Notes: generated by a model not told the origin, from the letters alone. A stretch of DNA of 64,000 bases from Subtercola boreus (GCF_003399645.1 NZ_NBXD01000024.1:1-64000), one strand, 5' to 3'; shown: positions 8,147 to 17,577, counted from the first letter of the stretch. Translations and numbers: made by a program.

Positions 8147-9709
8147 CTACTGCAGCGGCAGGAGGAACCCGTCGTCGACCAGCTGCCGAAGGCGCGGCAG
8201 CACATCGGCGACCAGCGCCTCTTCGTCGACCTCGAGCAGGTGCGCGATCGCTCCGCACAGCTGGCCGATCGTCAGGTCGCCGTCGCAGGCACCCACCAGC
8301 GCTGCCAGGGCGGTGTCGAGCGGAACGGTACGTGCGAACCCGCTGCCCTGCCGGAGCGTCATCACCGTCGGGTTCTCCTGCCCGGGCCAGTAGTGCCGCT
8401 CCTCCGTGACATCGGGTGCGTACGTCACGATCGAGGTCAGCAGGCTCTGGTCATCCCTCGACGCCTGCCAGTCGTAGTTGGCCAGCGCGGTCTGGAAGTA
8501 CTCGCCGAGACCGGCCGGATTCTCGCCCCGGCCGCCGTGCAGGGTCTCGAAGCGCGAGAGCCGCGGCGTGAGCGGCCGTCGGGTCGCCCCGCCGGGCGCC
8601 CGCAGCAGAACGTAGCCGAACCCCACCTGCGTCACCCCCCGCCTGTCGAAGTCATCGAGCCAGGCCGCATACAACTCCTCGAACTGCGGTGTGCCCTGGC
8701 GCGTACCGCCGTCACGGATCCAGGTCTCGGCGTACTGGGGAGCATCCTGCAACTCGCGCTCGATGACCCACGCGTCGAGACCGGTCGGCGAGACCCAGCC
8801 GCGAACCCGGTCGATTCCGGATGTCGCGGGGGCCCCTGGAGCCCGGTACTCCCAGTTGCCCAGCAGCTGTGCGACACCGCCCGGGGTGAGGTGCGCGGCC
8901 GCACCGCGGATCACCGTCTCGACCAGCGCGTCCCCTTCCAGTCCGCCGTCCCGGTACTCGTACAGGGGGACGCCCTCACGGCGGGGAGTGATGACGAACG
9001 GCGGATTCGACACGATCTGGTCGAACCGATCATCCTGCACCGGCTCATAGAGGCTGCCGAGGCGGAACTCGATGTTGTCGATCGCGTTGAGCTCGGCGTT
9101 CAGGGCGGCGAGCCGCAGCGCCCGCGCGGAGATGTCGGTGGCGACCACCCGGCGGGCATGGCGCGAGGCGTGCATGGCCTGGATGCCGCAGCCGGTTCCG
9201 AGGTCGAGAACCGTGTCGACGTCGGCCCCGATCATCAGCGAGCTGAGGGTGGTGGAGGCGCCGCCGACGCCGAGCACATGGTCGACCTCGAGCGGCCCGC
9301 CGACGGCCAGCTCGCCGAGATCGGAGACGATCCACCAGCTGCCGGCGCCGGAGGTGTCGACGAAGCTGTAGGGGCGCAGGTCGAGAAGGGCGCGGAACCG
9401 ACCGCCACCCTCGACCGGGCCGACCAGCCCCAGCTCCGCGGCACCCGCAGAGGTCAGCTGCGGAAGCGCCGTATCGACGGCGCTGTGCTCGAGAGGTTCG
9501 TTCAGCACGAAGAGTGTCGCGAGCGCCTCGGCCCGGGTGAGCGGGATGCCCGCCTGCCGGCGATGGTACAGGGCGTTCAGGGCCGGCCGTCGCTGGCCCC
9601 GGAAGAGCGCGGCCGCGGCCGTCTCGCCCCAGAGCTCCCCCACCGTCTGCACGCTGAAGGACGAGGTGACGAGGTCACGGCGGAGGGCGGCGATGAGAGG
9701 GGACGGCAC
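8147..9709 (-). CDS. Class I SAM-dependent methyltransferase (DUF7059-type N-terminal domain)
   Basis: About 520 residues. The N-terminal third is an actinobacterial domain containing LWGETAAAALFRG; the middle is a Rossmann methyltransferase with motif I VLDLGTGCGIQAMHA and motif IV SNPPFVITPR, the NPPF signature of N-methyltransferases acting on amide or amine groups (HemK/RlmG-like). A C-terminal domain of unknown role follows. The GTG at 9709 is chosen because homologous proteins begin near PSPLIAALRRDL; an in-frame ATG at 9781 would overlap the divergent protease gene. The substrate is unknown. It converges with the ThrE gene with ten bases between the stops. Confidence 0.85.
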   Translation of the reverse strand: MPSPLIAALRRDLVTSSFSVQTVGELWGETAAAALFRGQRRPALNALYHRRQAGIPLTRAEALATLFVLNEPLEHSAVDTALPQLTSAGAAELGLVGPVEGGGRFRALLDLRPYSFVDTSGAGSWWIVSDLGELAVGGPLEVDHVLGVGGASTTLSSLMIGADVDTVLDLGTGCGIQAMHASRHARRVVATDISARALRLAALNAELNAIDNIEFRLGSLYEPVQDDRFDQIVSNPPFVITPRREGVPLYEYRDGGLEGDALVETVIRGAAAHLTPGGVAQLLGNWEYRAPGAPATSGIDRVRGWVSPTGLDAWVIERELQDAPQYAETWIRDGGTRQGTPQFEELYAAWLDDFDRRGVTQVGFGYVLLRAPGGATRRPLTPRLSRFETLHGGRGENPAGLGEYFQTALANYDWQASRDDQSLLTSIVTYAPDVTEERHYWPGQENPTVMTLRQGSGFARTVPLDTALAALVGACDGDLTIGQLCGAIAHLLEVDEEALVADVLPRLRQLVDDGFLLPLQ

Positions 9710-9772
9710 CCCTCCATTCAAGCGCACGCGGGGGCGGATGCCCGTGTCGGAGGCCGCGCGTAGAGTGTGCGC

Positions 9773-10828
9773 ATGATTCATTCCATCGTTCCCCCGTACC
9801 TGCTCGAGAAGATCGCCCAGACCGACGATGAGCGCATGGTCCGGGCTGCCACGGCGGCCCGGCGGGCGCTGCTCGCGCGCGACGTCATCCAGGAGGCGCG
9901 CACCACCCCGACACGGCCGACACAGGTGCGCACGGCCCAAGGCCCGGCATCCGGCCTCGACCGCACCATCTTCGACGCCCACAACACCGAAGATCTTCCC
10001 GGCACGCGCGTTCGTGAGGAGGGGTCGAAGGTGTCTGCCGACGTGACCGTGAATGAGGCGTACGACGGGCTCGGCGCGACCTACGACCTCTACAGAACGG
10101 CGTTCGGCCGTGACTCCGTCGACGGCAAGGGGCTGCCGCTCCTCGCAACGGTGCACTACGGAACCGGCTACGACAACGCCTACTGGGACGGTGAGCGCAT
10201 GGTCTTCGGCGACGGTGACGGCGAGGTCTTCGGCCGATTCACCGCCTCCGTCTCCGTGATCGGTCATGAGCTCTCGCACGGGGTGACCCAGTTCACGGCC
10301 GGCCTCGACTACCAGGGGCAGTCGGGCGCCCTGAACGAGTCGTACTCCGACGTGATGGGCGCCCTCGTCGAGCAGTTCCAGAAGAAGCAGACGGCCGCCG
10401 AAGCCAGCTGGCTCATCGGGCAGGGCCTGTTCACACCGGCGGTCAAGGGTGAGGCTCTGCGCTCCATGCTCAACCCCGGCACCGCCTACGACGACCCGGT
10501 GCTGGGTAAAGACCCGCAGCCCGCCGACATGGCGCACTACGTCGAGACGACCGACGACAACGGTGGGGTGCACCTCAACTCCGGCATTCCGAACCGGGCG
10601 TTCGCGCTCGCGGCCATCGAGATCGGCGGTGACGCCTGGCTCGGTGCCGGGCAGGTCTGGTACGACACCATCACCGGGCCCCTCGCCGCCGATGCCGACT
10701 TCGCTGCCTTCGCCAGGGCGACGGTGGCGGCGGCCACCGCACGGTTCGGGGCCGGTTCGGCCGAGACAGAAGCCGTTGGCACCGCGTGGGTGAAGGTGGG
10801 AGTCTTGACGAATGGAGCAACCAGCTGA
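9773..10828 (+). CDS. Protealysin-like M4 (thermolysin family) metalloprotease
   Basis: A 351-residue zinc endopeptidase. It has no signal peptide; instead it begins with the short propeptide of protealysin-type enzymes, including the hallmark PPYLL (residues 6-10). The catalytic zinc motif is HELSH (within SVIGHELSHGVTQ), the third ligand is in NESYSDVMG, and the transition-state His is in VHLNSGIPN. Protealysin-type members are cytoplasmic or secreted by non-Sec routes. The following gene overlaps it by 17 bases and encodes an emfourin-like inhibitor, the known partner of such proteases. The start lies opposite the divergent methyltransferase start. Confidence 0.93.
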   Translation: MIHSIVPPYLLEKIAQTDDERMVRAATAARRALLARDVIQEARTTPTRPTQVRTAQGPASGLDRTIFDAHNTEDLPGTRVREEGSKVSADVTVNEAYDGLGATYDLYRTAFGRDSVDGKGLPLLATVHYGTGYDNAYWDGERMVFGDGDGEVFGRFTASVSVIGHELSHGVTQFTAGLDYQGQSGALNESYSDVMGALVEQFQKKQTAAEASWLIGQGLFTPAVKGEALRSMLNPGTAYDDPVLGKDPQPADMAHYVETTDDNGGVHLNSGIPNRAFALAAIEIGGDAWLGAGQVWYDTITGPLAADADFAAFARATVAAATARFGAGSAETEAVGTAWVKVGVLTNGATS

Positions 10829-11144
10829 CGCCGGCGACCAGACCGAGCATGCCGTCGCGGTCACCGTCGTGCGTTCGGGCGGGTTCGCTGGGCTCAAGCG
10901 CACCTGGGAGGCCACCACAGACGACCCCTCCGCCGCTGAGGGCTGGCTCGGCCTCGCCGACGCCCTGCCGTGGGGGCAGGCCCCGACGCGCGACACACAG
11001 AGCGCCGACCGGTTCGTGTACCGCATCGTGATCGTCGTGCGCGCCGAGATCAGGCATGAGGCGACACTTCCCGAGAGTGCGCTGACGGGAGGCTGGCGAG
11101 ATCTCGTCGACCGTGTGCAGAAACAGGCCGCCAGCGCCGGGTAG
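10812..11144 (+). CDS. Emfourin-like protealysin inhibitor
   Basis: A 110-residue protein whose ATG lies 17 bases inside the protease gene. It shows the emfourin pattern: a strand with VTVVRSGGFAGLKRTW, a middle WLGLADALPW segment, then DRFVYRIVIVVR and a final WRDLVDRVQ helix. In Serratia, emfourin is a tight protein inhibitor of protealysin encoded next to it; the gene order here is the same. It would keep the protease inactive inside the producing cell. Assignment rests on context plus the RSGGFAG/WLGLxDAL-type pattern, not on a search. Confidence 0.8.
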   Translation: MEQPADAGDQTEHAVAVTVVRSGGFAGLKRTWEATTDDPSAAEGWLGLADALPWGQAPTRDTQSADRFVYRIVIVVRAEIRHEATLPESALTGGWRDLVDRVQKQAASAG

Positions 11145-11188
11145 CCGACGCCGGGAACGATTCGGGGCCCTGGTGGGTTGTATAACGT

Positions 11189-12193
11189 ATGTCGATTCCG
11201 ATCTCCATTCTTGACCTCGCCCCCATCGCGCCCGGCGAGACCGCCCGCGAGAGTTTCGCCGCCAGCGTCGCCCTCGCGCAGACGGCTGAGCGGTCGGGGT
11301 ATCGCCGCGTCTGGTACGCCGAGCACCACAACATGCCCACGATCGCCTCGTCGGCCACCAGCATCCTGATCGGCCACGTCGCAGCCCAGACCACGAGCAT
11401 CCGGCTGGGATCGGGCGGCATCAAGCTGCCGAACCACGCCCCGCTCACCATCGCCGAGCAGTTCGGAACGCTCGCCAGCATCTACCCGGGTCGCATCGAC
11501 CTGGGTCTCGGCCGAGCTCCGGGCAGCGACCAGGAGACGATGCGCGCCATGCGCCGCGACCCGATGTCGTCAGACCGTTTTCCGGAGGACGTACTCGAGC
11601 TGCAGGCCTTCCTCGCCGGCCAGTCGCGCATACCCGGCGTTCAGGCGATCCCCGGAGCGGGCACCAACGTCCCCCTCTACATTCTCGGCTCCTCGCTCTT
11701 CGGTGCCCAGCTCGCCGCGATGCTCGGGCTTCCCTACGCTTTCGCCTCGCACTTCTCGCCCGACGCACTGCACGAGGCCGTGAGCCTGTATCGCCGAGAC
11801 TTCAAGCCCTCGTCTCAGCTCGATGCCCCCTACGTTCTGGCCGGCGTGAACGTGATTGCTGCCGATGACGCTCAGGATGCCCGCCAGCAGTTCGACGTGA
11901 CGAGGCGCGCGCGCGTGCGCGGCATGCTCTCGCGGGGGCCTGCCGGCACGGAGTACTCCGACGAGCAGGTCGACCACTTCCTCACCACGGCGTCGGGGCG
12001 GGGGATCGCCAACATGATGCGCTACTCGGCGACGGGAACGCCTGACGAGGTGCGCCGTTTTCTCGAGAACTTTGCGGCCACCGCCCACGCCGACGAACTG
12101 ATCATCGCCCACCAGTCGCAGAACATCGCCGACCGGCTCCGCTCGGTCGAACTGACGGCCGATGCCCTGCAGGGCGCCGCAGTCGCAGCCTAG
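11189..12193 (+). CDS. LLM-class flavin-dependent oxidoreductase (MsnO8/luciferase-like family)
   Basis: A 334-residue bacterial-luciferase-like TIM-barrel protein. Diagnostic segments are LDLAPI at the start, YAEHHNMP (the WxxEHH motif of the LLM class), [38 protein letters not shown] and the C-terminal [18 protein letters not shown]. These enzymes use reduced FMN or F420 for oxidation or monooxygenation; the short form with these motifs normally lacks an assigned substrate. It stands alone between the protease pair and the glycosylase. An AT-rich tataacgtATG start is visible without a strong RBS. Confidence 0.9.
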   Translation: MSIPISILDLAPIAPGETARESFAASVALAQTAERSGYRRVWYAEHHNMPTIASSATSILIGHVAAQTTSIRLGSGGIKLPNHAPLTIAEQFGTLASIYPGRIDLGLGRAPGSDQETMRAMRRDPMSSDRFPEDVLELQAFLAGQSRIPGVQAIPGAGTNVPLYILGSSLFGAQLAAMLGLPYAFASHFSPDALHEAVSLYRRDFKPSSQLDAPYVLAGVNVIAADDAQDARQQFDVTRRARVRGMLSRGPAGTEYSDEQVDHFLTTASGRGIANMMRYSATGTPDEVRRFLENFAATAHADELIIAHQSQNIADRLRSVELTADALQGAAVAA

Positions 12194-12262
12194 CTCCGTC
12201 GTCGAACCCAGAAAGCAGAGGGGTGGGTGGACGGGCGGGCGGGGTGCGGGGAGAATTGAGGC

Positions 12263-13147
12263 ATGCCCGAGTTACCTGAAGTCCATGCGCTGGTCACCGA
12301 TCTGGGAAGACGGCTGACAGGGCAGGTGGTCGAGCGCTTCGATGTGCTCTCCTTCTCCGCACTCAAGACGTTCTCGCCTCCCGCGTCTTCGCTTGCGGGC
12401 CAGGTGGTGCGCGGGGTTGAGCGGCACGGCAAGTTCCTCGACCTGCGGATCGGCGAGGTGCACCTTGTCATGCATCTGGCGCGGGCGGGGTGGATGAGGT
12501 GGCGCGAGGGGCCGCCGCCTGCCTCGAGCGGTCGCCCGGGCAAGAGTGCGCTGGCTGCGCGGCTGGTGATGGCGGGCGACGACGCGGCCGTCGCACCCGG
12601 CTCCGGGCTCGACATCACGGAGGCGGGCACGAAGAAGAGCCTCGCGATCTACCTCGTCACCGACGTGAACGAGGTGCCCGGCATCAGCCGGCTGGGGCCC
12701 GACCCGCTCGACCCGGCGTTCACCCTGGAGGTGTTCGCGGGCATCCTGGGCTCGTCGGGGCGTGCTCAGATCAAGGGTGTGCTTCGCAACCAGTCGAACA
12801 TCGCCGGTATCGGCAATGCCTACTCCGACGAGATTCTGCACACCGCCCGCATGTCGCCGTTCAAGCCGTCGGCGATGAGCGACGAAGAGACGGGCCAGCT
12901 CTACGACGCCCTGCAGTCGACTCTCCGCGGGGCGCTGGCCCGCGCAGACGGGCTCGCCGCGTCGGAGCTGAAGAAGGAGAAGAAGCTCGGCATGCAGGTG
13001 CACGGTCGCGTCGGCGAGGCGTGCCCGGTGTGCGGCGACACGGTGCGACAGGTCATCTTCCACGACTCGACGCTGCAGTACTGCCCGACCTGCCAGACCG
13101 GTGGCAAGCTCCTGGCCGACCGGGTGCTGTCGCGGCTGCTGAAATAA
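12263..13147 (+). CDS. Fpg/Nei family DNA glycosylase/AP lyase
   Basis: A 294-residue base-excision-repair enzyme. It begins MPELPEV, so after removal of Met the catalytic Pro1 and Glu2 are in place. The helix-two-turn-helix segment (RAQIKGVLRNQSNIAGIGNAY) and a C-terminal zinc finger (CPVC...CPTCQ, spacing as in Fpg/Nei) are complete. The family excises oxidised purines or pyrimidines and cleaves at abasic sites. Which lesion class is preferred (Fpg or Nei type) cannot be decided by eye. It is followed six bases later by an LLM oxidoreductase gene. Confidence 0.95.
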   Translation: MPELPEVHALVTDLGRRLTGQVVERFDVLSFSALKTFSPPASSLAGQVVRGVERHGKFLDLRIGEVHLVMHLARAGWMRWREGPPPASSGRPGKSALAARLVMAGDDAAVAPGSGLDITEAGTKKSLAIYLVTDVNEVPGISRLGPDPLDPAFTLEVFAGILGSSGRAQIKGVLRNQSNIAGIGNAYSDEILHTARMSPFKPSAMSDEETGQLYDALQSTLRGALARADGLAASELKKEKKLGMQVHGRVGEACPVCGDTVRQVIFHDSTLQYCPTCQTGGKLLADRVLSRLLK

Positions 13148-13153
13148 TCGAGG

Positions 13154-14521
13154 ATGCCCACACCCCTGCACTTCTCGGCGTTCGTGATGAACACGAACTC
13201 GCACATCCAGCACGGTCTGTGGCGGCATCCGACCGCCCGGCAGGCCGACTTCACCGACGTGAAGCTCTGGATCGGGCTGGCGAAGACACTCGAGGCCGGC
13301 GGCTTCGATGCGATGTTCTTCGCCGATGTGGTCGGGCTGTACGGCCCGGTGAACGGCTCGTACGAAGTGAATGCCCGGGAGGGCCTGCAGATTCCGTCGA
13401 ACGATCCGTCGGTGCTGCTGTCAGCGCTCGCGGTGAGCACCGAGCATCTCGGGCTGGCATTCACGAGCTCGATCCTGCAGGCGCATCCATTCGACTTCGC
13501 CCGCAGAGTCTCGACCCTCGACCACATCTCCGAGGGGCGGATCGGGTGGAACGTGGTGACGAACTCGCTCGAGAACGCCGCCCGCAACTTCGGTTCCGAC
13601 CGCCTCATCGAGCATGACGAGCGCTACCGCTGGGCCCAGGAGTACATGGACGTCGTCTACAAGCTCTGGGAGGGATCCTGGGACGACGGGGCGCTGCTGA
13701 AAGACAGGGCGGCGGGGATCTACGCCGACTACACGAAGATCCACAAGATCAACCACGTCGGCGAGCGGTATCGGGTCGAGGGTCCGCACCTGCCGTCGCC
13801 GTCACCGCAGCGGTCGCCGGTGATCTTCCAGGCCGGGTCGTCGCCGGCAGGCCGGGAGTTCGCCGCGCGCAATGCGGAGGCACAGTTCATCCTCTCCCCC
13901 ACCCCCGAGATCGCGGCGGGCGACATCGCTCAGACGCGCGCGTTGGCCGTCGGATACGGGCGACGGCCGAGCGATATCCAGTTCTTCCAGGGGCTGACGT
14001 TCGTGATCGGCAGCACCGAGGAGGAGGCGAAGCGCAACGAGGCCGAGATCGACGAGTACATCTCGACCGACGGTTTTCTCGCGCACATCAACCTCGGGCT
14101 CGACCAGGCCACAGGCACGCCGCTCGACCCCGACATGCCGCTGAAGGACATCAGGCACGAGGGCGGCCAGTCTCATACGAAGTGGCTGCGGGAGGCGGCG
14201 CCCGATCGGGAGCCGACCGTGCGCGACCTCGCGAAGATCACTGCGAAGGTGCGCGGCCGCTTCGTCGGTACGCCGGAGCAGATCGCCGACCGGCTCGAGG
14301 AGTTCCAGCGCGCCGGAGTAGACGGTATCAACGTCATGAACTGGACGCTCCCGGGCTCCTACGAACTGTTCATCGACGAGGTCATGCCCACCCTCCGCGC
14401 CCGGGGACTCGCGAAGCACGAGCCGGTCACCGGCACCCTGCGCCGCAAGCTGTTCGGCCACGACCAGCTGCTGCCCACCCACTACGGCCGCCAGTTCCGC
14501 GGGGCGTTCTCGGGCGGCTGA
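13154..14521 (+). CDS. NtaA/SnaA/SoxA-type flavin-dependent monooxygenase (LLM class)
   Basis: A 455-residue member of the NtaA/SnaA/DszA group. It shows the family's N-terminal HFSAFVMN, GLWRHP, the FADVVGLYGP segment, the IGWNVVTNSLENAARNFG signature and SPVIFQAGSSPAGREFAARNAEAQF. Such enzymes use reduced FMN from a separate reductase to oxidise amines, sulfur compounds or lactones. There is no reductase gene beside it, so it must draw reduced flavin from elsewhere, possibly from the reductase at 24.5 kb. The ATG at 13154 is preceded by aatcgagg as RBS. Confidence 0.92.
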   Translation: MPTPLHFSAFVMNTNSHIQHGLWRHPTARQADFTDVKLWIGLAKTLEAGGFDAMFFADVVGLYGPVNGSYEVNAREGLQIPSNDPSVLLSALAVSTEHLGLAFTSSILQAHPFDFARRVSTLDHISEGRIGWNVVTNSLENAARNFGSDRLIEHDERYRWAQEYMDVVYKLWEGSWDDGALLKDRAAGIYADYTKIHKINHVGERYRVEGPHLPSPSPQRSPVIFQAGSSPAGREFAARNAEAQFILSPTPEIAAGDIAQTRALAVGYGRRPSDIQFFQGLTFVIGSTEEEAKRNEAEIDEYISTDGFLAHINLGLDQATGTPLDPDMPLKDIRHEGGQSHTKWLREAAPDREPTVRDLAKITAKVRGRFVGTPEQIADRLEEFQRAGVDGINVMNWTLPGSYELFIDEVMPTLRARGLAKHEPVTGTLRRKLFGHDQLLPTHYGRQFRGAFSGG

Positions 14522-14566
14522 GGATCGCCGCCGCGAGATGAGGGGCCGCGCGGAGGGGCGCGCAGC

Positions 14567-15316
14567 TCAGTGCGAGGCGGCGAGCATCCCGAGCATCCTG
14601 TCGTAGGTGCCGGTCGCCGTCGCGGTGCGAAGCGGCAGCACGTTCTCGACGAGGATCTCCTTCGCCTCGGGCTGTGACCGGAAGATCCCCATCACCTCGG
14701 TGAGGAAGTCGTCGAGCGGCATGGCATAGTCGCTCGTCTCCTGCCCGGGCATGAGCGTGGTCTGCACCGCCGGAGGCACCAGCTCGATGACCTGCACCGA
14801 GGTGTCGGCCAGCTGCAGCCGCAGAATCTCCGAGAAGGAGTGGATCGCCGCCTTCGTCGCGTTGTAGGTGGGCGTGTGCACCAGGGGCACGAACGCGAGA
14901 CCCGACGACACGGTCACGATGGTGGCAGCATCCTGAGCCTGCAGGAATTCGCTGAAGTTGGCGATCAGGCGAAGAGGCCCGAGCAGGTTCGTGGTGACGA
15001 TCGCCTCGGCCGTCGGCAGGAAGTCCGCCCCGGTCAGGTTCTCGGCTCGCATGATGCCGGCCATCGCGATCAAGACGTTCGTCGACGGCCAGCGCCGCTG
15101 CACTTCGGCCGACACGCTGGCGATGGAATCCGCGTCGGCGGTGTCGATGTACACGCCCTCGATGCCGGGGGTGTCGCGGCTGATCTGCTCGAGCAGTTCG
15201 CGCCGGCGCCCGCCGACGATGACCGTGTTGCCGGCCGCGGCGAACCGCTGGGCGAGACCGAGGCCGATACCCGACGTGCCGCCCGGAAGAAAGATGGTGT
15301 TCCCTTGAATGTTCAT
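14567..15316 (-). CDS. Short-chain dehydrogenase/reductase (SDR)
   Basis: A 249-residue NAD(P)-dependent oxidoreductase. The cofactor motif is GGTSGIGLGLAQ (TGxxxGIG with Gly for Thr at the first position), followed by an active-site Ser in TVSSGLAF and the YxxxK pair in PTYNATKAA. The NAG motif reads MAGIM. The closest named subgroup by eye is DltE-like SDRs. The start at 15316 has an RBS (cggag). It diverges from the XRE-family regulator at 15418 across about 100 bases, the usual layout for a regulator and its target. Confidence 0.9.
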   Translation of the reverse strand: MNIQGNTIFLPGGTSGIGLGLAQRFAAAGNTVIVGGRRRELLEQISRDTPGIEGVYIDTADADSIASVSAEVQRRWPSTNVLIAMAGIMRAENLTGADFLPTAEAIVTTNLLGPLRLIANFSEFLQAQDAATIVTVSSGLAFVPLVHTPTYNATKAAIHSFSEILRLQLADTSVQVIELVPPAVQTTLMPGQETSDYAMPLDDFLTEVMGIFRSQPEAKEILVENVLPLRTATATGTYDRMLGMLAASH

Positions 15317-15417
15317 ACTCCGAGTCTGCGTCATGCCCGGTGGGAGTACGAGAGGAGCGTTCACCCGCGGACTGCCGATCCCTGCCTCTCGCCGCCCGGA
15401 TAGAGCAGGATGGAGCC

Positions 15418-16257
15418 ATGGACAGACCCGCACTCGCCGACTTCCTGCGTCGCCGCCGCGAGGCGCTGCGGCCGAACGATGTCGGCCTGCCACCCGGATC
15501 GAGGCGGCGCACCACCGGCCTCCGCCGCGAAGAGGTCGCCGCCCTCTCGGGCATGTCCACCGACTACTACGCGCGCATGGAGCAGCAGCGCGGCCCGCAA
15601 CCCAGTGAGCAGATGCTGACGGCGATCGCCCGCGGCCTGCGGCTGACCCAGGATGAACGGGACCACCTCTTTCGTCTCGCCGGCCACTCTGCACCCCGGC
15701 GTCTGCGCCGTACCGAGCACGTCAGCCCGGCTCTGATGCGCGTGCTCGACCGGCTCGATGACAGCCCGGCGATGGTGTTGTCGGATCTCGGCGACACCCT
15801 CGCCCAGAACCGCCTCGCCGTCGCCCTGCTCGGCGACCACAGCGGCTACACCGGGCTCTCCCGCAGTGCCTTCTACCGCTGGTTCACCGACCCCGCCGAC
15901 CGGGTGCGCTACCCCGCGCGCGACCATGACCGGCAGAGCTCCATCCAGGCGGCGGGCCTTCGCGCTGCCCTGTCGATCGGCGGTGCGGATGCCCGGGCCC
16001 TCGCCATCGTCGAACGGCTGCTGCAGCAGAGCCCCGAGTTTCGCGCCGTGTGGGAGCGGCACGAGGTGCGCACCCGGTTCGACGACCACAAGACACTGGT
16101 GCATCCCGAGCTCGGCGAGATCGAGGTCGACTGCCAGGCGCTCTTCACCGAGAACCAGGCGCAGACGCTGCTGGTGCTCACAGCGTCACCCGGAACAGAG
16201 GGGTACGAGAAACTGCAGCTGCTGTCGGTCGTGGGAACGCAGCAGTTCAGCGGCTGA
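15418..16257 (+). CDS. XRE-family transcriptional regulator with MmyB-like ligand-binding domain
   Basis: A 279-residue regulator. The N-terminal helix-turn-helix (LADFLRRRREALRP, TGLRREEVAALSGMSTDYYARMEQQRG) is typical of actinobacterial XRE proteins, and the C-terminal MmyB-type domain (ALLGDHSGYTGLSRSAFYRWFTDP onward) probably binds a hydrophobic small molecule, as known for that domain. It is divergent from the SDR gene and likely controls it, often as an aldehyde- or fatty-acid-responsive repressor in the family; the effector here is unknown. Confidence 0.92.
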   Translation: MDRPALADFLRRRREALRPNDVGLPPGSRRRTTGLRREEVAALSGMSTDYYARMEQQRGPQPSEQMLTAIARGLRLTQDERDHLFRLAGHSAPRRLRRTEHVSPALMRVLDRLDDSPAMVLSDLGDTLAQNRLAVALLGDHSGYTGLSRSAFYRWFTDPADRVRYPARDHDRQSSIQAAGLRAALSIGGADARALAIVERLLQQSPEFRAVWERHEVRTRFDDHKTLVHPELGEIEVDCQALFTENQAQTLLVLTASPGTEGYEKLQLLSVVGTQQFSG

Positions 16258-16260
16258 GAC

Positions 16261-16677
16261 TCACGCGCAGAGGTGTTCCCGAATCCACGCCTCTGTCTCA
16301 GCGAGCGGCAGGTCGCCCGACCGCACCAGCGCAGCGAAGCGGATCGCCTCCTCCGAGAGCCGCCCGTCGGCCGAGTCGAGCGGGTCGCGCCGCACATGCA
16401 CCGACACCCAGCGGGTCACGGCTGCTCCGAGGCGCGCTGCTGCCGCAGCGGTTCCGGCGAAGTGTCGGGCCTGGCCCGTCGAACCGTCGTCGAGGGCCGG
16501 GCTGAAGCCACGCCCGGGCAGGCGGTTGCGGCCCGCGAGGGTGGCATCGATCATCCAGAGCGCACCCCGACGGATGCCCCCACCCTCTTCTCCGAGACGC
16601 ACCAGGAACCTCCGTGGCGAGGTCTCGCCCACGGCGAGACGGCCGGCGAGGGTAGCGAGTTCGGCACAGGCGTCCAT
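16261..16677 (-). CDS. Conserved hypothetical protein
   Basis: A 138-residue soluble protein, Ala/Arg-rich, with no motif I recognise; it contains GALWMIDATLAGRNRLPGRG and a helical C terminus ending WIREHLCA. The ATG at 16677 is chosen because it begins at a helical, well-formed N terminus; an in-frame start ten codons upstream also exists. It lies on the same strand directly downstream of the Dam-like methylase gene (37-base gap), so they may be co-transcribed. It converges with the XRE regulator with only three bases between the stops. Confidence 0.6.
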   Translation of the reverse strand: MDACAELATLAGRLAVGETSPRRFLVRLGEEGGGIRRGALWMIDATLAGRNRLPGRGFSPALDDGSTGQARHFAGTAAAAARLGAAVTRWVSVHVRRDPLDSADGRLSEEAIRFAALVRSGDLPLAETEAWIREHLCA

Positions 16678-16713
16678 GCCCCGACCGTACCGGACGCCGG
16701 GCGGCACGTGCGG

Positions 16714-17577
16714 CTACTCCTTCGCCTGCCGGGCGCGCTGGGCGCGGGTGAGGGTGCGGTTCGCCCAGAGGGTGTCGCCGTCGCCGCGGTCGGCGTGGAG
16801 CGCCATGGTGTTCCAGCCGGCGTAGACCGCCGCAGGCCCGCCCCCGGGAGGTCCGGGTGCGAGGAGAGAGGCGCCGCGGGCGGTGACCGTGCCGACGAGG
16901 CTTCGGATCTCCTTCAACAGGGAGTCCGGACCGGTGCCAGTACCGTTGCCGGTGCCGGTGCCTGCGGCGGTGCCGGTGCCTGCGGCAGCGTTCGGGGCCG
17001 GGTCGGCCGCGTGGTCTCCACCGCTGAACGGCGGGTCGAGGTAGACCAGGTCTTCCTCGGCGACCTGCGCGACGATCGCGAAGAACTCCCGCACCTCGAA
17101 GCGCACGTCCCGGTTCTGCAGCAGCGCCGAGAGTCGGCGCGCGTTCGCTTCGTCGAAAGCCACGGCCTGCCGGGCCGACCCGTCGCGGTCGGTGCCGCCC
17201 CGCAGGTAGACGAACCGGGCCGCACGCTCGGCGGGTGTCATGCCGGCGAGGTGAGCGGGGGCATCCCGCTCGCTGACCGCCACCAGGTGTGCTCGATCAT
17301 GCCGGTCGCGGTGCTCCCGCACATGTGCGATGAGGGTTTCGGCGTCTGAGGCGATCACCTGCCAGGCGTTCACCGTCTCTGGGTCGGCGCTGCTCAGGTG
17401 GAAGGTGCTGTCGGCGGACCGTTCCATCATCGCGATCGCGACGGCACCACCGTTGAGAAACGGCTCGATGTACGTCTCGAAGACCGCCGGCGCATGGCCC
17501 ACCACGAAATCGGCCCACCGTCGCCCGCCGCCCGCCGTGAGGTAGGGCGGCGTGAGTGGTCTCAGACGGTCGGGCAC
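16714..17577 (-). CDS. Divergent D12-class (Dam-like) N6-adenine DNA methyltransferase
   Basis: A 287-residue protein with the Dam-family plan: N-terminal AGGGRRW for the usual WAGGK, SAM-binding YIEPFLNGGAVAIAM (family EPFxGxG), a helical domain with AARFVYLR, and catalytic VYLDPPF (family DPPY) near residue 178. Two things are odd. The target-recognition part is short, and directly after DPPF the normal loop is replaced by a Gly/Thr/Ala low-complexity stretch (about residues 186-215). No restriction gene is adjacent. It may be a solitary methylase, or inactive. Confidence 0.78.
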   Translation of the reverse strand: MPDRLRPLTPPYLTAGGGRRWADFVVGHAPAVFETYIEPFLNGGAVAIAMMERSADSTFHLSSADPETVNAWQVIASDAETLIAHVREHRDRHDRAHLVAVSERDAPAHLAGMTPAERAARFVYLRGGTDRDGSARQAVAFDEANARRLSALLQNRDVRFEVREFFAIVAQVAEEDLVYLDPPFSGGDHAADPAPNAAAGTGTAAGTGTGNGTGTGPDSLLKEIRSLVGTVTARGASLLAPGPPGGGPAAVYAGWNTMALHADRGDGDTLWANRTLTRAQRARQAKE

